Made by a program: the position numbers and the translations under genes
The notes under the pieces: generated by a model
Database searches by the model: none
What the model saw: only the letters and a program-made list of their open reading frames with translations
What the model was told of the DNA's origin: nothing
Assembly: GCF_030164465.1 (NCBI RefSeq)
Contig: NZ_JASNJE010000007.1
Span: forward strand, 62,001-126,000
Direction: 5' to 3'
DNA length: 64,000 nt
Source: Sedimentitalea xiamensis
GTDB lineage: Bacteria > Pseudomonadota > Alphaproteobacteria > Rhodobacterales > Rhodobacteraceae
In this document: positions 1-8,015 of the stretch, piece by piece
Layout of the letters: each line of letters starts with the position of its first letter
Numbering within the stretch: the first letter of the stretch is position 1

Positions 1-167
1 AAACCTTTGTTCATAGTGCTGCTTCATTAATTTAGTCTATCCAAGGCATTTCCATTATCTATTTGCCCTATGATTAACCGCAGTGCAACATCCACGGAAT
101 GATCAGACCGGCTCCGGAACGGACCGGCCGGGAAAAATGAAAACAATCGACCAATCGGGAGAAAGAC
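1..167. other. AT-rich intergenic region upstream of the ABC importer cluster
   Basis: The first 80 or so bases are clearly richer in A and T than the rest of the window. They lie just upstream of the first gene of the catabolic cluster, so they probably hold its promoter and operator. I see no convincing coding sequence here and no clear -35/-10 pair. A ribosome binding site (GGGAGAAAG) lies directly before the ATG at 168. Any regulator gene for the cluster would have to lie to the left of the window. Confidence 0.4.
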
Positions 168-953
168 ATGAAGACGACTGGGAACATCCTTCGGCGTTCG
201 GTTCTGGCGGGCGCTGCCGCCCTGATCGGCGCCACGCTGGCGCCGGCGGCCTATGCCGACGAACTGGAAGGCATCAAGGAACGCGGCGTTCTCAAGATCG
301 CCATGAGCGGCCAGTATCCGCCGTTCAACTTCGTCAACGAACAGAACCAGGTGGTCGGGTTCGACCCCGCCATCGGCACGGAGATCGCCAAGCGCATGGG
401 GCTGGAGGTCGAAATCATCACCACCGCCTGGGACGGCATCATCGGCGGCTTGCTGGCCAACAAGTATGACGCGGTGGTCGGCTCCATGTCGATCACCGAG
501 GAACGCGACAAGGTGATCGACTTCGTCGGCCCCTACTACAATACCAAGCGCGCGATCTTCACCAAGGCCGGCTCGCCGGTCACCTCGGTCGACCAGCTTT
601 CCGACGTCAGGGTCGGCGTAACGCTTGGCGAAACGCATGAACAATGGGCCCGCGACCAGGGCTACGACCTCAACACCTACAAGGGCCTGCCCGAACTGCT
701 GCTGGAACTGGACAATGGCCGCGTCGATGCGATCGTGAACGATTCCATTCCGGTGATGCTGGCGATGAAGGCCGGGCAGTATGATCTGGCGGTGATCGAC
801 GATCCTTCGGCCGAGCCGATCGGCGCCGGAATCGCCATCCGCGAGAACAACCCGGACCTGGCTGCGGCCATGCAGGCGGCGCTGGATTCGATGATGGAAG
901 ACGGCTCCTATCTCGCCATCGCCGAGGAGTGGGTCGGCGGCGATATCCGCTAG
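168..953 (+). CDS. Polar amino-acid type ABC transporter substrate-binding protein
   Basis: This is a periplasmic solute-binding protein of family 3 (SBP_bac_3), 261 residues, the usual size. The N-terminus has two arginines followed by a hydrophobic stretch and an Ala-Tyr-Ala cleavage site near residue 30, so export is expected, possibly by Tat. The segment around residues 45-60 (GQYPPFNF) is the conserved ligand-lobe entry of the family, and the ITEERDKVIDF stretch near residue 110 is also typical. It opens a co-directional cluster with two permeases, an ATPase and catabolic enzymes, and a creatininase-family gene sits between it and the permeases. The substrate is not known; the linked enzymes suggest an amino-group-bearing compound. 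GGGAGAAAG before the ATG supports the start. Confidence 0.9.
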   Translation: MKTTGNILRRSVLAGAAALIGATLAPAAYADELEGIKERGVLKIAMSGQYPPFNFVNEQNQVVGFDPAIGTEIAKRMGLEVEIITTAWDGIIGGLLANKYDAVVGSMSITEERDKVIDFVGPYYNTKRAIFTKAGSPVTSVDQLSDVRVGVTLGETHEQWARDQGYDLNTYKGLPELLLELDNGRVDAIVNDSIPVMLAMKAGQYDLAVIDDPSAEPIGAGIAIRENNPDLAAAMQAALDSMMEDGSYLAIAEEWVGGDIR

Positions 954-1016
954 CAACCCGAACCCGCGGCCTGCCCCGTCCCAGCCGGCGGGCCGCTTCA
1001 ACGCCGGACAGCAAGC

Positions 1017-1808
1017 ATGACAGCCACCTATGGCCATCTGACATGGCAAGACGTGCGCGACGCCGACAAGGACCGCGTCGTCATTCTCAATGTGTCGGCG
1101 ACCGAAGACCACGGCCCGCACATGCCGCTGGACACCGACACGGTATTGGGCATGGCGGTCGCCGAAGGCGTCGCGGCCGCCGCGCCGGACGAGGTCTTCG
1201 TGATGCCCGCCGTGCCCTACGGGTTCAACGAACATCACAAGGATTTTCCGGGGGTGATCTGGATTCAGCCGGAAACGCTGCTTGCCTTCGTCACCGACAT
1301 CACGAAATCCCTCGCCCATCACGGCTTTCGCCGCATCCTGCTGCTGAACTCGCACGGGTCCAACCACCCGGTTCTTGACCTCGCCGCACGCAAGACGGTG
1401 ATCGAAACCGGAATCATCTGCGTCTCGGCTTCCTACTGGAACCTGATGTCGGCGCGGATCAACGAAATCCGCAAGTCCGAGATCGGCGGGATCGCCCATG
1501 CCGGCGAATTCGAGACGGCGATGTACATGCATCTGCATCCGGACCGGGTGCACCCGGAAAAATCCGAAACGCAGAACCTGCACAACCCGGACAGCAGGTT
1601 CTTCAACCTCGATCTGGCCGGGGGCGGCGGCGGCGCAATGCTGATGCGCTGGTGGTCCGAGGTTTCGCCCGACGGAACGATGGGCGACCCCACGGTCGCC
1701 GACCCCGAGACCGGCAAGCGGTTCCTGGAGGCCGCTATCGAAGAAACCACCGCCCTGATCCGCGAAATCCGCGCGCTGCCGATCCTGCCGCGCAAGGATC
1801 ATCACTAA
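1017..1808 (+). CDS. Creatininase-family amidohydrolase
   Basis: This 263-residue protein belongs to the creatininase family, zinc or manganese hydrolases that open cyclic or linear amides such as creatinine or formamido compounds. Candidate metal ligands are visible: E30 and H32 (TEDHGPHMP), D41 (LDTDT), H113 in NSHGSNH, and E164/E166 in AGEFET. The length is normal. It lies between the binding-protein gene and the permease genes, all on one strand, which suggests it acts on the imported compound or a product of it. True creatininase activity is not implied; family members in catabolic clusters have varied amide substrates. The ribosome binding site is weak. Confidence 0.85.
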   Translation: MTATYGHLTWQDVRDADKDRVVILNVSATEDHGPHMPLDTDTVLGMAVAEGVAAAAPDEVFVMPAVPYGFNEHHKDFPGVIWIQPETLLAFVTDITKSLAHHGFRRILLLNSHGSNHPVLDLAARKTVIETGIICVSASYWNLMSARINEIRKSEIGGIAHAGEFETAMYMHLHPDRVHPEKSETQNLHNPDSRFFNLDLAGGGGGAMLMRWWSEVSPDGTMGDPTVADPETGKRFLEAAIEETTALIREIRALPILPRKDHH

Positions 1809-1838
1809 CATGCGGCCGAACTTTCACGGAGTCCCCCT

Positions 1839-2486
1839 TTGGACATCGACCTGATCCTGCGAGTCTATCCGTTCTTCCTGGAAGCGGCGCTCGTCACCAT
1901 CCAGTTGTCGGTGCTGACCACGATCCTGGGCCTGATCTGCGGCGCGCTCGGGGCGGCGGCCCGCCTGTCGCGCAGCGCCGTCCTGCGCGCCATCGGGGCC
2001 ACCTATGTCAGCCTGTTCCGCGGCACCCCGGCGCTGATCCAGTTGTTCATCCTGTATTTCGGCGGCCCGCAGATTGGCATCCAGCTCGATGCGTTCGAGG
2101 CCGGCGTGATCGGGCTTGGCGTCAACATCGGTGCCTACATGACCGAAACCATGCGCGGCGCGATCCTGTCCGTCGACAAGGGCCAGACCGAAGCCGCCCG
2201 CACCCTGGGACTGAGCCGCTGGGAAACCATGCGCAAGGTGGTGCTGCCACAGGCGATGCGCCTCATGATCCGCCCGCTCGGGGTGAACATCAACGCACTG
2301 ATCAAGGGCACCGCCCTTGTCGCCGCGATCTCGGTGGTCGAACTGACCTATACGGCACAACGCTACATCGGCAGCACCTACAAACCCTTTGAAATGTTCC
2401 TGCTGTCCGGGGCGCTTTACATGCTGATCATCTACATCACCGGGCGGGCCATTGCCTGGCTCGACCGCCGGGCCCGGATCACATGA
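1839..2486 (+). CDS. Amino-acid ABC transporter permease (first of two)
   Basis: This is an integral membrane permease of the HisM/GlnP family, 215 residues. Several hydrophobic segments are visible, and the cytoplasmic EAA loop (TLGLSRWETMRKVVLPQA, about residues 125-142) contacts the ATPase. The start is a TTG with CACGGAG just upstream; no ATG in frame gives a complete N-terminus. It pairs with the permease that begins 27 bases after its end, and the two probably form the heterodimeric channel of the importer. Confidence 0.88.
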   Translation: MDIDLILRVYPFFLEAALVTIQLSVLTTILGLICGALGAAARLSRSAVLRAIGATYVSLFRGTPALIQLFILYFGGPQIGIQLDAFEAGVIGLGVNIGAYMTETMRGAILSVDKGQTEAARTLGLSRWETMRKVVLPQAMRLMIRPLGVNINALIKGTALVAAISVVELTYTAQRYIGSTYKPFEMFLLSGALYMLIIYITGRAIAWLDRRARIT

Positions 2487-2513
2487 TCCGCCGGCGCGAC
2501 AGGGGAGGCCGCC

Positions 2514-3170
2514 ATGGGGCTTGATTTCACGGTGGTGCCCGACTATTTCGGCGTGCTGATGCTGGGCGGGGCATGGACGATCGCGATTACGATCGGCGCC
2601 GGTCTGCTCAGCTTTTTCATCGGCATCCTGTTCGCGGTCATCGCGCTCTACGGACATTGGTCCGTGCGGCTGCCGGTTCGCCTGTTCGCCTGGCTGTTCA
2701 TGGGCACCCCGCTGCTTCTGCAACTGTTCCTGATCTATTTCGGACTGATCCAGATCGGTATCGACTTGCCGGCCTTCGTCGCCGGGGTCATCGGGCTGGG
2801 GCTGCATTTCGCGGTTTACAATTCGGAACTGATCCAGGCCTCGATCCTGGCCGTCGACAAGGGCCAGTATGAAGGAGCACGCACACTCGGCCTGTCGCGC
2901 GGGCAGACCCTGCGCCGTGTCGTCATCCCGCAGGCGGTGCGCGCGGTTGTGCCGCCGATGGGCAACAACATGATCGCCCTGCTCAAGGATTCCGCCCTGG
3001 TTTCGGTGATCGGGGTCATGGAAATCACGCTGGCGGCGCAACAGGCGATCAGCCGCACCTATCGGCCGTTCGAATTCTATCTTGCGGCGGCGGCTTGCTA
3101 CTATGTCGTCAACCTTGCCCTCGAAGCCGGATTGCGGCGCCTGGAACGGCGCATCGCGGCGTCGCGCTAG
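2514..3170 (+). CDS. Amino-acid ABC transporter permease (second of two)
   Basis: This is the second HisM/GlnP-family permease, 218 residues, with the same layout as its upstream partner: hydrophobic helices and an EAA loop (ARTLGLSRGQTLRRVVIPQA, about residues 121-140). The shared RGTP/MGTP-L-L/IQLF segment shows the two are paralogues. GGGGAGG lies at a good distance before the ATG. Having two non-identical permeases, one binding protein and one ATPase is the standard composition of a polar amino acid uptake system. Confidence 0.9.
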   Translation: MGLDFTVVPDYFGVLMLGGAWTIAITIGAGLLSFFIGILFAVIALYGHWSVRLPVRLFAWLFMGTPLLLQLFLIYFGLIQIGIDLPAFVAGVIGLGLHFAVYNSELIQASILAVDKGQYEGARTLGLSRGQTLRRVVIPQAVRAVVPPMGNNMIALLKDSALVSVIGVMEITLAAQQAISRTYRPFEFYLAAAACYYVVNLALEAGLRRLERRIAASR

Positions 3171-3189
3171 TCATTGACCGGAGGCCCAG

Positions 3190-3966
3190 ATGCCAGACGT
3201 TCCCTTCATCGAAATCCGCCACGCGGCCAAGAGCTTCGGCGCGCTGGAGGTTCTCAAGGACATCAACCTGACCGTCGATCGGGGCCAGATCGTCGCCATC
3301 ATCGGCCCCTCCGGGTCCGGAAAATCGACCCTTTTGCGGGCGATCAACGAACTCGACCCGCTGACCTCGGGCGAGGTCTGGCTGGAAGGCGTGCAGATCA
3401 ACAAGAAACTGCCGCATCGCCAGTATGAAAAACACGTCAACCAGGTGCGCCAGGACATCGGCATGGTGTTCCAGCACTTCAACCTGTTTCCGCACCTGAC
3501 GGTGCGCGGCAACATCACCCTTGCACCGAAGATGCTGAAGGGGCTGACCACCGAAGAAGCCGACCGGCTGGCCGAGGAACAGCTGGCCAAGGTCGGATTG
3601 TCCGAAAAGATCGACGAATTCCCGTCGCGCCTGTCGGGCGGGCAGAAACAGCGCGTCGCCATTGCCCGCGCGCTGGCGATGAAGCCCAAGGTCATGCTGT
3701 TCGACGAAGCGACCTCCGCCCTCGACCCGGAACTGGTGGAAGAGGTGAACCTCGTCATGAAACAGCTCGCCGAAGAGCACATGACCATGATCATCGTCAC
3801 CCACGAGATGGATTTCGCCGCATCGGTCTGCGACCGTGTCCTGTTCATGGATCAGGGGGTGGTCGTCGAGGAAGGGCCGCCCGGCGTAATCTTCCAGACC
3901 CCCGCCCACGAGCGCACGCGCAACTTCCTGCGCAAACATCTTGCCCGCGCCGCCGGGCAGGCCTGA
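3190..3966 (+). CDS. Amino-acid ABC transporter ATP-binding protein
   Basis: This 258-residue ATPase of the GlnQ/HisP type energises the importer. Walker A is GPSGSGKST (residues 39-47), the signature is [10 protein letters not shown], Walker B is [13 protein letters not shown] and the switch histidine is in VTHEMDF. It follows the second permease by 19 bases with a strong GGAGG site. An insertion around residues 75-85 ([12 protein letters not shown]) is a little longer than in E. coli GlnQ but is found in other members. It probably dimerises under the two permeases. Confidence 0.92.
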   Translation: MPDVPFIEIRHAAKSFGALEVLKDINLTVDRGQIVAIIGPSGSGKSTLLRAINELDPLTSGEVWLEGVQINKKLPHRQYEKHVNQVRQDIGMVFQHFNLFPHLTVRGNITLAPKMLKGLTTEEADRLAEEQLAKVGLSEKIDEFPSRLSGGQKQRVAIARALAMKPKVMLFDEATSALDPELVEEVNLVMKQLAEEHMTMIIVTHEMDFAASVCDRVLFMDQGVVVEEGPPGVIFQTPAHERTRNFLRKHLARAAGQA

Positions 3967-3980
3967 CCGGGAACCGCCAG

Positions 3981-5318
3981 ATGTCCAACCTGTTCTACCA
4001 GACGAAATCCGCCCGCCCCGTGCTGGACCGCGCCGAGGGCATTTACATGTGGGACACGTCGGGCAACCGGTATATCGACGGGTCCTCGGGCGCGATGGTC
4101 AGCAACATCGGGCATTCCAACCCGGCGGTTCTGGCGGCGATGCGCGCGCAGATGGACAAGTCCACCTTCGGCTACCGGCTGCATTTCCAGACCGAAAGCT
4201 CCGAAGAACTGGCCCGCAGGACCGCCGCGCTGGCCCCGGAAGGGCTGAACAAGGTGTTCTTCGTCTCCGGCGGATCGGAGGCCGTCGAAAGCACCCTCAA
4301 GATGGCGCGGCAATACGCGCTGACCCAGGGACAGGCGCAGCGCTACAAGGTGATCTCGCGGATGCCGAGCTATCACGGCTGCACCCTCGGGGCACTGGCG
4401 ATCACCGGCTATGCGCCGATGACCGCCCCGTTCGACCCGATGATGCGCGCCATGCCCAAGGTCCCTGCCCCGCGTGCCTATCTCGACGGGCTTGACCCGG
4501 ACGATCCGGAGACCGGACGCCATTATGCGGATATGCTTGAGGCACGGATCCTTGAGGAAGGCCCGGAAACCGTGCTGGCTTTCATCGTGGAACCCGTCGG
4601 CGGCGCGTCCACCGGCGCGCTGGTGCCGCCAGAAGGCTACATGCGCAATGTCCGCGACATCTGCACGCGATACGGCGTGCTTCTGATCCATGACGAGGTG
4701 ATGACCGGCGGCGGGCGCACCGGGCGGTTCTTCGGGGCCGAACACTGGGGCGTCACGCCCGACCTGATCGCCCTGTCCAAGGGGTTCGGAGGCGGTTACG
4801 TGCCGCTTGGCGCGATGGTGGCGCGCGACGATATCGTCGAGGCCGTGATGCAGGCGGGCGGCTTCGTTCATGGCTTCACCTATGCCGGCAATCCCCTGGC
4901 CTGCGCCGCCGGCCTCGCCGTGCTCGACCAGATCGAACAGCATGACCTCACCGGCAACGCGGCCCGCATGGGCGCGGCGCTGACGGATCGCCTGCGCGGG
5001 CTGATGCAGCGCTATCCCCTGATCGGCGACGTGCGCGGCAAGGGCCTGCTCACCGCCTTCGAACTCATGGCGGACCGCGCGACCAGGGCCCCGTTGCCCA
5101 AGGAGCTGAACGCCCATTCCCGGCTGGTCGATATCGCCTATGACAACGGGCTGATCATCTATTCGCGCCGCACCCGCGGCGGTCTGTCGGGCGACCATTT
5201 CCTCGTCTGCCCGCCGCTGATCGTGGACGAAACGCAACTGGACGAGATCGCCGGCATTCTCGACCGCAGCCTGGCCCAGTTCATGACGGAAATTCCCGCC
5301 CCGGCGGGACGGGCATAG
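3981..5318 (+). CDS. Class III aminotransferase (aspartate aminotransferase family)
   Basis: This is a PLP-dependent fold-type I, class III transaminase of 445 residues. D238 (LLIHDEVMTGGGRTG) should contact the pyridine nitrogen, and K267 (ALSKGFGGG) should be the Schiff-base lysine. The family moves an amino group from omega- or beta-amino acids, diamines or similar donors to pyruvate or 2-oxoglutarate. It is followed after 9 bases by a BKACE enzyme, whose substrates are beta-keto acids. A simple inference is that this enzyme makes the beta-keto acid by deaminating a beta-amino acid, or removes a distal amino group. The exact substrate is unknown. Confidence 0.9.
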   Translation: MSNLFYQTKSARPVLDRAEGIYMWDTSGNRYIDGSSGAMVSNIGHSNPAVLAAMRAQMDKSTFGYRLHFQTESSEELARRTAALAPEGLNKVFFVSGGSEAVESTLKMARQYALTQGQAQRYKVISRMPSYHGCTLGALAITGYAPMTAPFDPMMRAMPKVPAPRAYLDGLDPDDPETGRHYADMLEARILEEGPETVLAFIVEPVGGASTGALVPPEGYMRNVRDICTRYGVLLIHDEVMTGGGRTGRFFGAEHWGVTPDLIALSKGFGGGYVPLGAMVARDDIVEAVMQAGGFVHGFTYAGNPLACAAGLAVLDQIEQHDLTGNAARMGAALTDRLRGLMQRYPLIGDVRGKGLLTAFELMADRATRAPLPKELNAHSRLVDIAYDNGLIIYSRRTRGGLSGDHFLVCPPLIVDETQLDEIAGILDRSLAQFMTEIPAPAGRA

Positions 5319-5327
5319 GAGCGGACC

Positions 5328-6254
5328 ATGTCCAAGATCATCATCACCTGCGCCGTCACCGGGTCGATCCATACCCCGTCGATGTCGCCGCACCTGCCCA
5401 TCACCGCAGATCAGATCACCGAGCAATCCATCGCCGCCGCCGAGGCCGGGGCCGCAATCCTGCATCTGCATGCGCGCGACCCGGAAAACGGCCGGCCGTC
5501 GGCCGATCCGGCACATTTCATGGCGTTCCTACCGCGCATCAAGCAACGCAGCGACGCCGTTCTCAATATCTCGACCGGGGGCAGCGCCACGATGACGCTG
5601 GACCAGCGCCTCGCCGCCCCGAAAATGGCCGAACCCGAGATGTGCTCGCTCAACATGGGCACGATGAATTTCGCGCTCTACCCGGCGGCAGAGCGGATTA
5701 CCGACTGGCAGTATGACTGGGAAAAACCCTTTCTCGAAGGGTCCGACGATCTGGTGTTCAAGAACACCCCCCGCGACATGGCGCATGTGCTGAACGAAAT
5801 GGGCGACAAGCGCGGATCGCGGTTCGAATTCGAATGCTACGATGTCAGCCATCTCTACATGCTGCGGCACTTCATGGACCGGGGGCTGGTTCAGGCGCCG
5901 CTGTTCATCCAGTTCGTCTTTGGGGTGCTCGGCGGGATCGGGCCGGACCCGGAGAACCTGACCCATATGAAGCTGATCGCCGACAAGCTGTTCGGCGACG
6001 ACTACGGCTTTTCGGTTCTGGCGGCGGGGCGACACCAGATGCCGCTGATCACCATGTCGGCCATACTCGGCGGGCATGTGCGCGTCGGACTGGAAGACAG
6101 CCTGATGATCTCGCGCGGGACGCTGGCGCGGTCCAACGCCGAACAGGTGCTGAAGATCCGCCGCATTGTCGAGGAACTGGGCCGCACCGTCGCCACGCCG
6201 GAAGAAGCCCGCGGGATGCTGCATCTCAAGGGCGGCGACCGCACGGCCATCTGA
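5328..6254 (+). CDS. Beta-keto acid cleavage enzyme (BKACE, DUF849; 3-keto-5-aminohexanoate cleavage protein family)
   Basis: This 308-residue TIM-barrel protein belongs to the family founded by Kce of lysine fermentation. Members condense a beta-keto acid with acetyl-CoA to give acetoacetate and a new acyl-CoA. The zinc-binding histidines H46 and H48 (ILHLHARDPENGRPS) sit where the family has them, and E256 in RVGLEDS is the likely third protein ligand. It is somewhat longer than classical Kce. Different members take dehydrocarnitine, 3-keto-5-aminohexanoate and other keto acids, so the name does not fix the substrate. The transaminase just upstream probably supplies it. AGGAG precedes the ATG. 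Confidence 0.9.
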   Translation: MSKIIITCAVTGSIHTPSMSPHLPITADQITEQSIAAAEAGAAILHLHARDPENGRPSADPAHFMAFLPRIKQRSDAVLNISTGGSATMTLDQRLAAPKMAEPEMCSLNMGTMNFALYPAAERITDWQYDWEKPFLEGSDDLVFKNTPRDMAHVLNEMGDKRGSRFEFECYDVSHLYMLRHFMDRGLVQAPLFIQFVFGVLGGIGPDPENLTHMKLIADKLFGDDYGFSVLAAGRHQMPLITMSAILGGHVRVGLEDSLMISRGTLARSNAEQVLKIRRIVEELGRTVATPEEARGMLHLKGGDRTAI

Positions 6255-6257
6255 TCG

Positions 6258-6737
6258 ATGCGGGACGCAAGCATCCGGACCGCGACGCGCGGCGACCTGC
6301 CCCGGTTGCACGACGCGCTCTGCCGGTTGTCCGCGGATCTGGGGGATGTGCACAGGGCCGATCTCGCGGCGCTGGAACAGGCCGGATTCGGGGCGCGGGC
6401 GAGCTTTCGGGCCGCGCTGGCGCTGCGCGGCGACACCACGGTCGGAGCGCTGGTCGCTTCGCCGCTGTTCTCGACGACGCTTGGCGGCAGCGGTCTCTTC
6501 GTCTCCGACCTCTGGGTCGCGCCCGAGGAACGGGGACAGCGCCTCGGGCAGCGGCTTCTGGCCTTCGCCGCCGGGATGCAGGTCGCCGGCGGCGCGCAGT
6601 TCATCAAGCTGGCCGTCTACCGGGACAATCCCGAGGCCGAACGGTTCTACCGGCGGCTGGGCTTCGTTCCGGGCCCCTCGGAAACCAGCCTGCGCCTGAG
6701 CGGCGCGGCCCTGGAGAATTTGAAAGGACAGACATGA
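6258..6737 (+). CDS. GNAT-family N-acetyltransferase
   Basis: This 159-residue protein has the GNAT fold. The acetyl-CoA pyrophosphate loop is EERGQRLGQRLL (about residues 92-103), and the C-terminal part has the usual YRDNPEAERFYRRLGF pattern. It starts 3 bases after the BKACE gene, and its stop overlaps the next start (ATGA), so it is translated with the acetylpolyamine amidohydrolase. An acetylase next to a deacetylase in a catabolic operon suggests a protecting or detoxifying acetylation of an amine in the pathway, but this is inference. No clear ribosome binding site, so it probably depends on coupling. Confidence 0.8.
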   Translation: MRDASIRTATRGDLPRLHDALCRLSADLGDVHRADLAALEQAGFGARASFRAALALRGDTTVGALVASPLFSTTLGGSGLFVSDLWVAPEERGQRLGQRLLAFAAGMQVAGGAQFIKLAVYRDNPEAERFYRRLGFVPGPSETSLRLSGAALENLKGQT

Positions 6738-7762
6738 AAGCGATCTTCGATGACCGGCAGTGGAAACACGAACCCGGCCACTTCATGGCCAATGGCGCCA
6801 TTCTGCCCAACCCGGAACAGTGCGAGCGCATCGCCCGCCTGACCGAAGGGGCCAAGGCGGCGGGATGTGCGTTTCAAGCCCCCGATGACGCCGGGATCGG
6901 CCCCATCGCCGCGCTGCATTCGCCGGAATATCTGACGTTTCTGCAAACCATCTATACGCGGTGGCGTCGGATTGAAGGTGCGGGAAACGAAGTCATTCCG
7001 AACATCCACCCGGCCAGCCGCGGCGACGGATACCCGAAATCCGCCGTCGGACAGGCCGGGTTTCACCAGGCGGATACCGCCTGTCCGATTGCCGAAGGCA
7101 CCTGGGAGGCCGCCTACTGGTCGGCCCAATCGGCGATTTCCGGCGCCGACCTGCTGCACGCGGGCGACAGAAGCGCCTATGCCCTGGCGCGCCCGCCCGG
7201 ACACCACGCGTTCGGCGATCTGGCCGGCGGGTTCTGTTTTCTCAACAATTCCGGCATCGCGGCGCAGAGACTTCTTGCGAAGGGTCTGCGTCCGGCAATT
7301 CTCGATGTCGATGTGCACCACGGCAACGGCACGCAGGGGATATTCTATGACCGCAGCGACGTGCTGACCGTATCGATCCACGCCGATCCGGAACGTTTCT
7401 ACCCGTTCTTCTGGGGCCATGCGCAGGAACGCGGGGCCGGTCCGGGGCTGGGCTACAACCTCAACCTGCCGCTGGCGCGCGGCGCGGATGACGCGACCTA
7501 TCTGGGCACGCTCGACACGGCGCTGACCCGCATCCGCAGTTTCGGCGCGGATGTGCTGGTCGTCGCGCTGGGTCTGGACGCGTCCATCGACGATCCGTTC
7601 AAGGGGCTTGCCGTCACCACGGACGGCTTTGCCCGGATCGGGGCCGCCATCGCAAGGACCGGCCTGCCCTGCCTCTTCGTGCAGGAAGGCGGGTATATCT
7701 GCGATGCGCTCGGCGACAACCTGACCAGCGTCCTGAGCGGCTTTCGCGACGCGGCCGGGTAA
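6734..7762 (+). CDS. Acetylpolyamine amidohydrolase / histone deacetylase family protein
   Basis: This 342-residue zinc deacetylase matches the length and motif spacing of acetylpolyamine amidohydrolases such as the Mycoplana enzyme. H157 and H158 lie in PPGHHAFGD; the zinc ligands are D193 and H195 (ILDVDVHHGN) and D282 (GLDASIDDP). The catalytic tyrosine is in QEGGY near residue 320. FYPFFWG is typical of the polyamine-type loop. The start at 6734 follows GAAAGGA and overlaps the preceding stop; a longer reading frame upstream in the same phase is only a shadow of the BKACE and GNAT genes. It probably removes an acetyl group from an imported or internally acetylated amine. Confidence 0.9.
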   Translation: MKAIFDDRQWKHEPGHFMANGAILPNPEQCERIARLTEGAKAAGCAFQAPDDAGIGPIAALHSPEYLTFLQTIYTRWRRIEGAGNEVIPNIHPASRGDGYPKSAVGQAGFHQADTACPIAEGTWEAAYWSAQSAISGADLLHAGDRSAYALARPPGHHAFGDLAGGFCFLNNSGIAAQRLLAKGLRPAILDVDVHHGNGTQGIFYDRSDVLTVSIHADPERFYPFFWGHAQERGAGPGLGYNLNLPLARGADDATYLGTLDTALTRIRSFGADVLVVALGLDASIDDPFKGLAVTTDGFARIGAAIARTGLPCLFVQEGGYICDALGDNLTSVLSGFRDAAG

Positions 7763-8015
7763 CGGCCCCGCCGGACGGCGATGGGATTGATCCACGTCAT
7801 TCCCCGGCAGGCGAAATCCTGTTTCCCTTGACTCCGGTGGCGACAACGGCCTCGATCATCCGAGGCCACAGGCGCAGTATTGTGACGAGAGATCGCGACG
7901 TGAATACCCCGGCGGATGAGAATGGCGGACGTCGCATTTTTCCCGGCGGACGCGGTCCCGGTCGCCGGGAAAACATTTGTTGCAGAGCTTCCTTTCTGCC
8001 GCGCCCCTCCGCGCC

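Noticed and set aside
27-1811. 594-codon minus-strand open frame opposite the binding-protein and creatininase genes
   Set aside because: Its composition is that of the reverse frame of GC-rich genes (many Arg, Gly, His, Asp) with no domain, while the plus strand encodes two recognisable proteins there.
5834-6733. N-terminal extension of the acetylpolyamine amidohydrolase frame
   Set aside because: The same frame is open through the BKACE and GNAT genes, but the extension has no domain; the real start is the ATG at 6734 with a good ribosome site.
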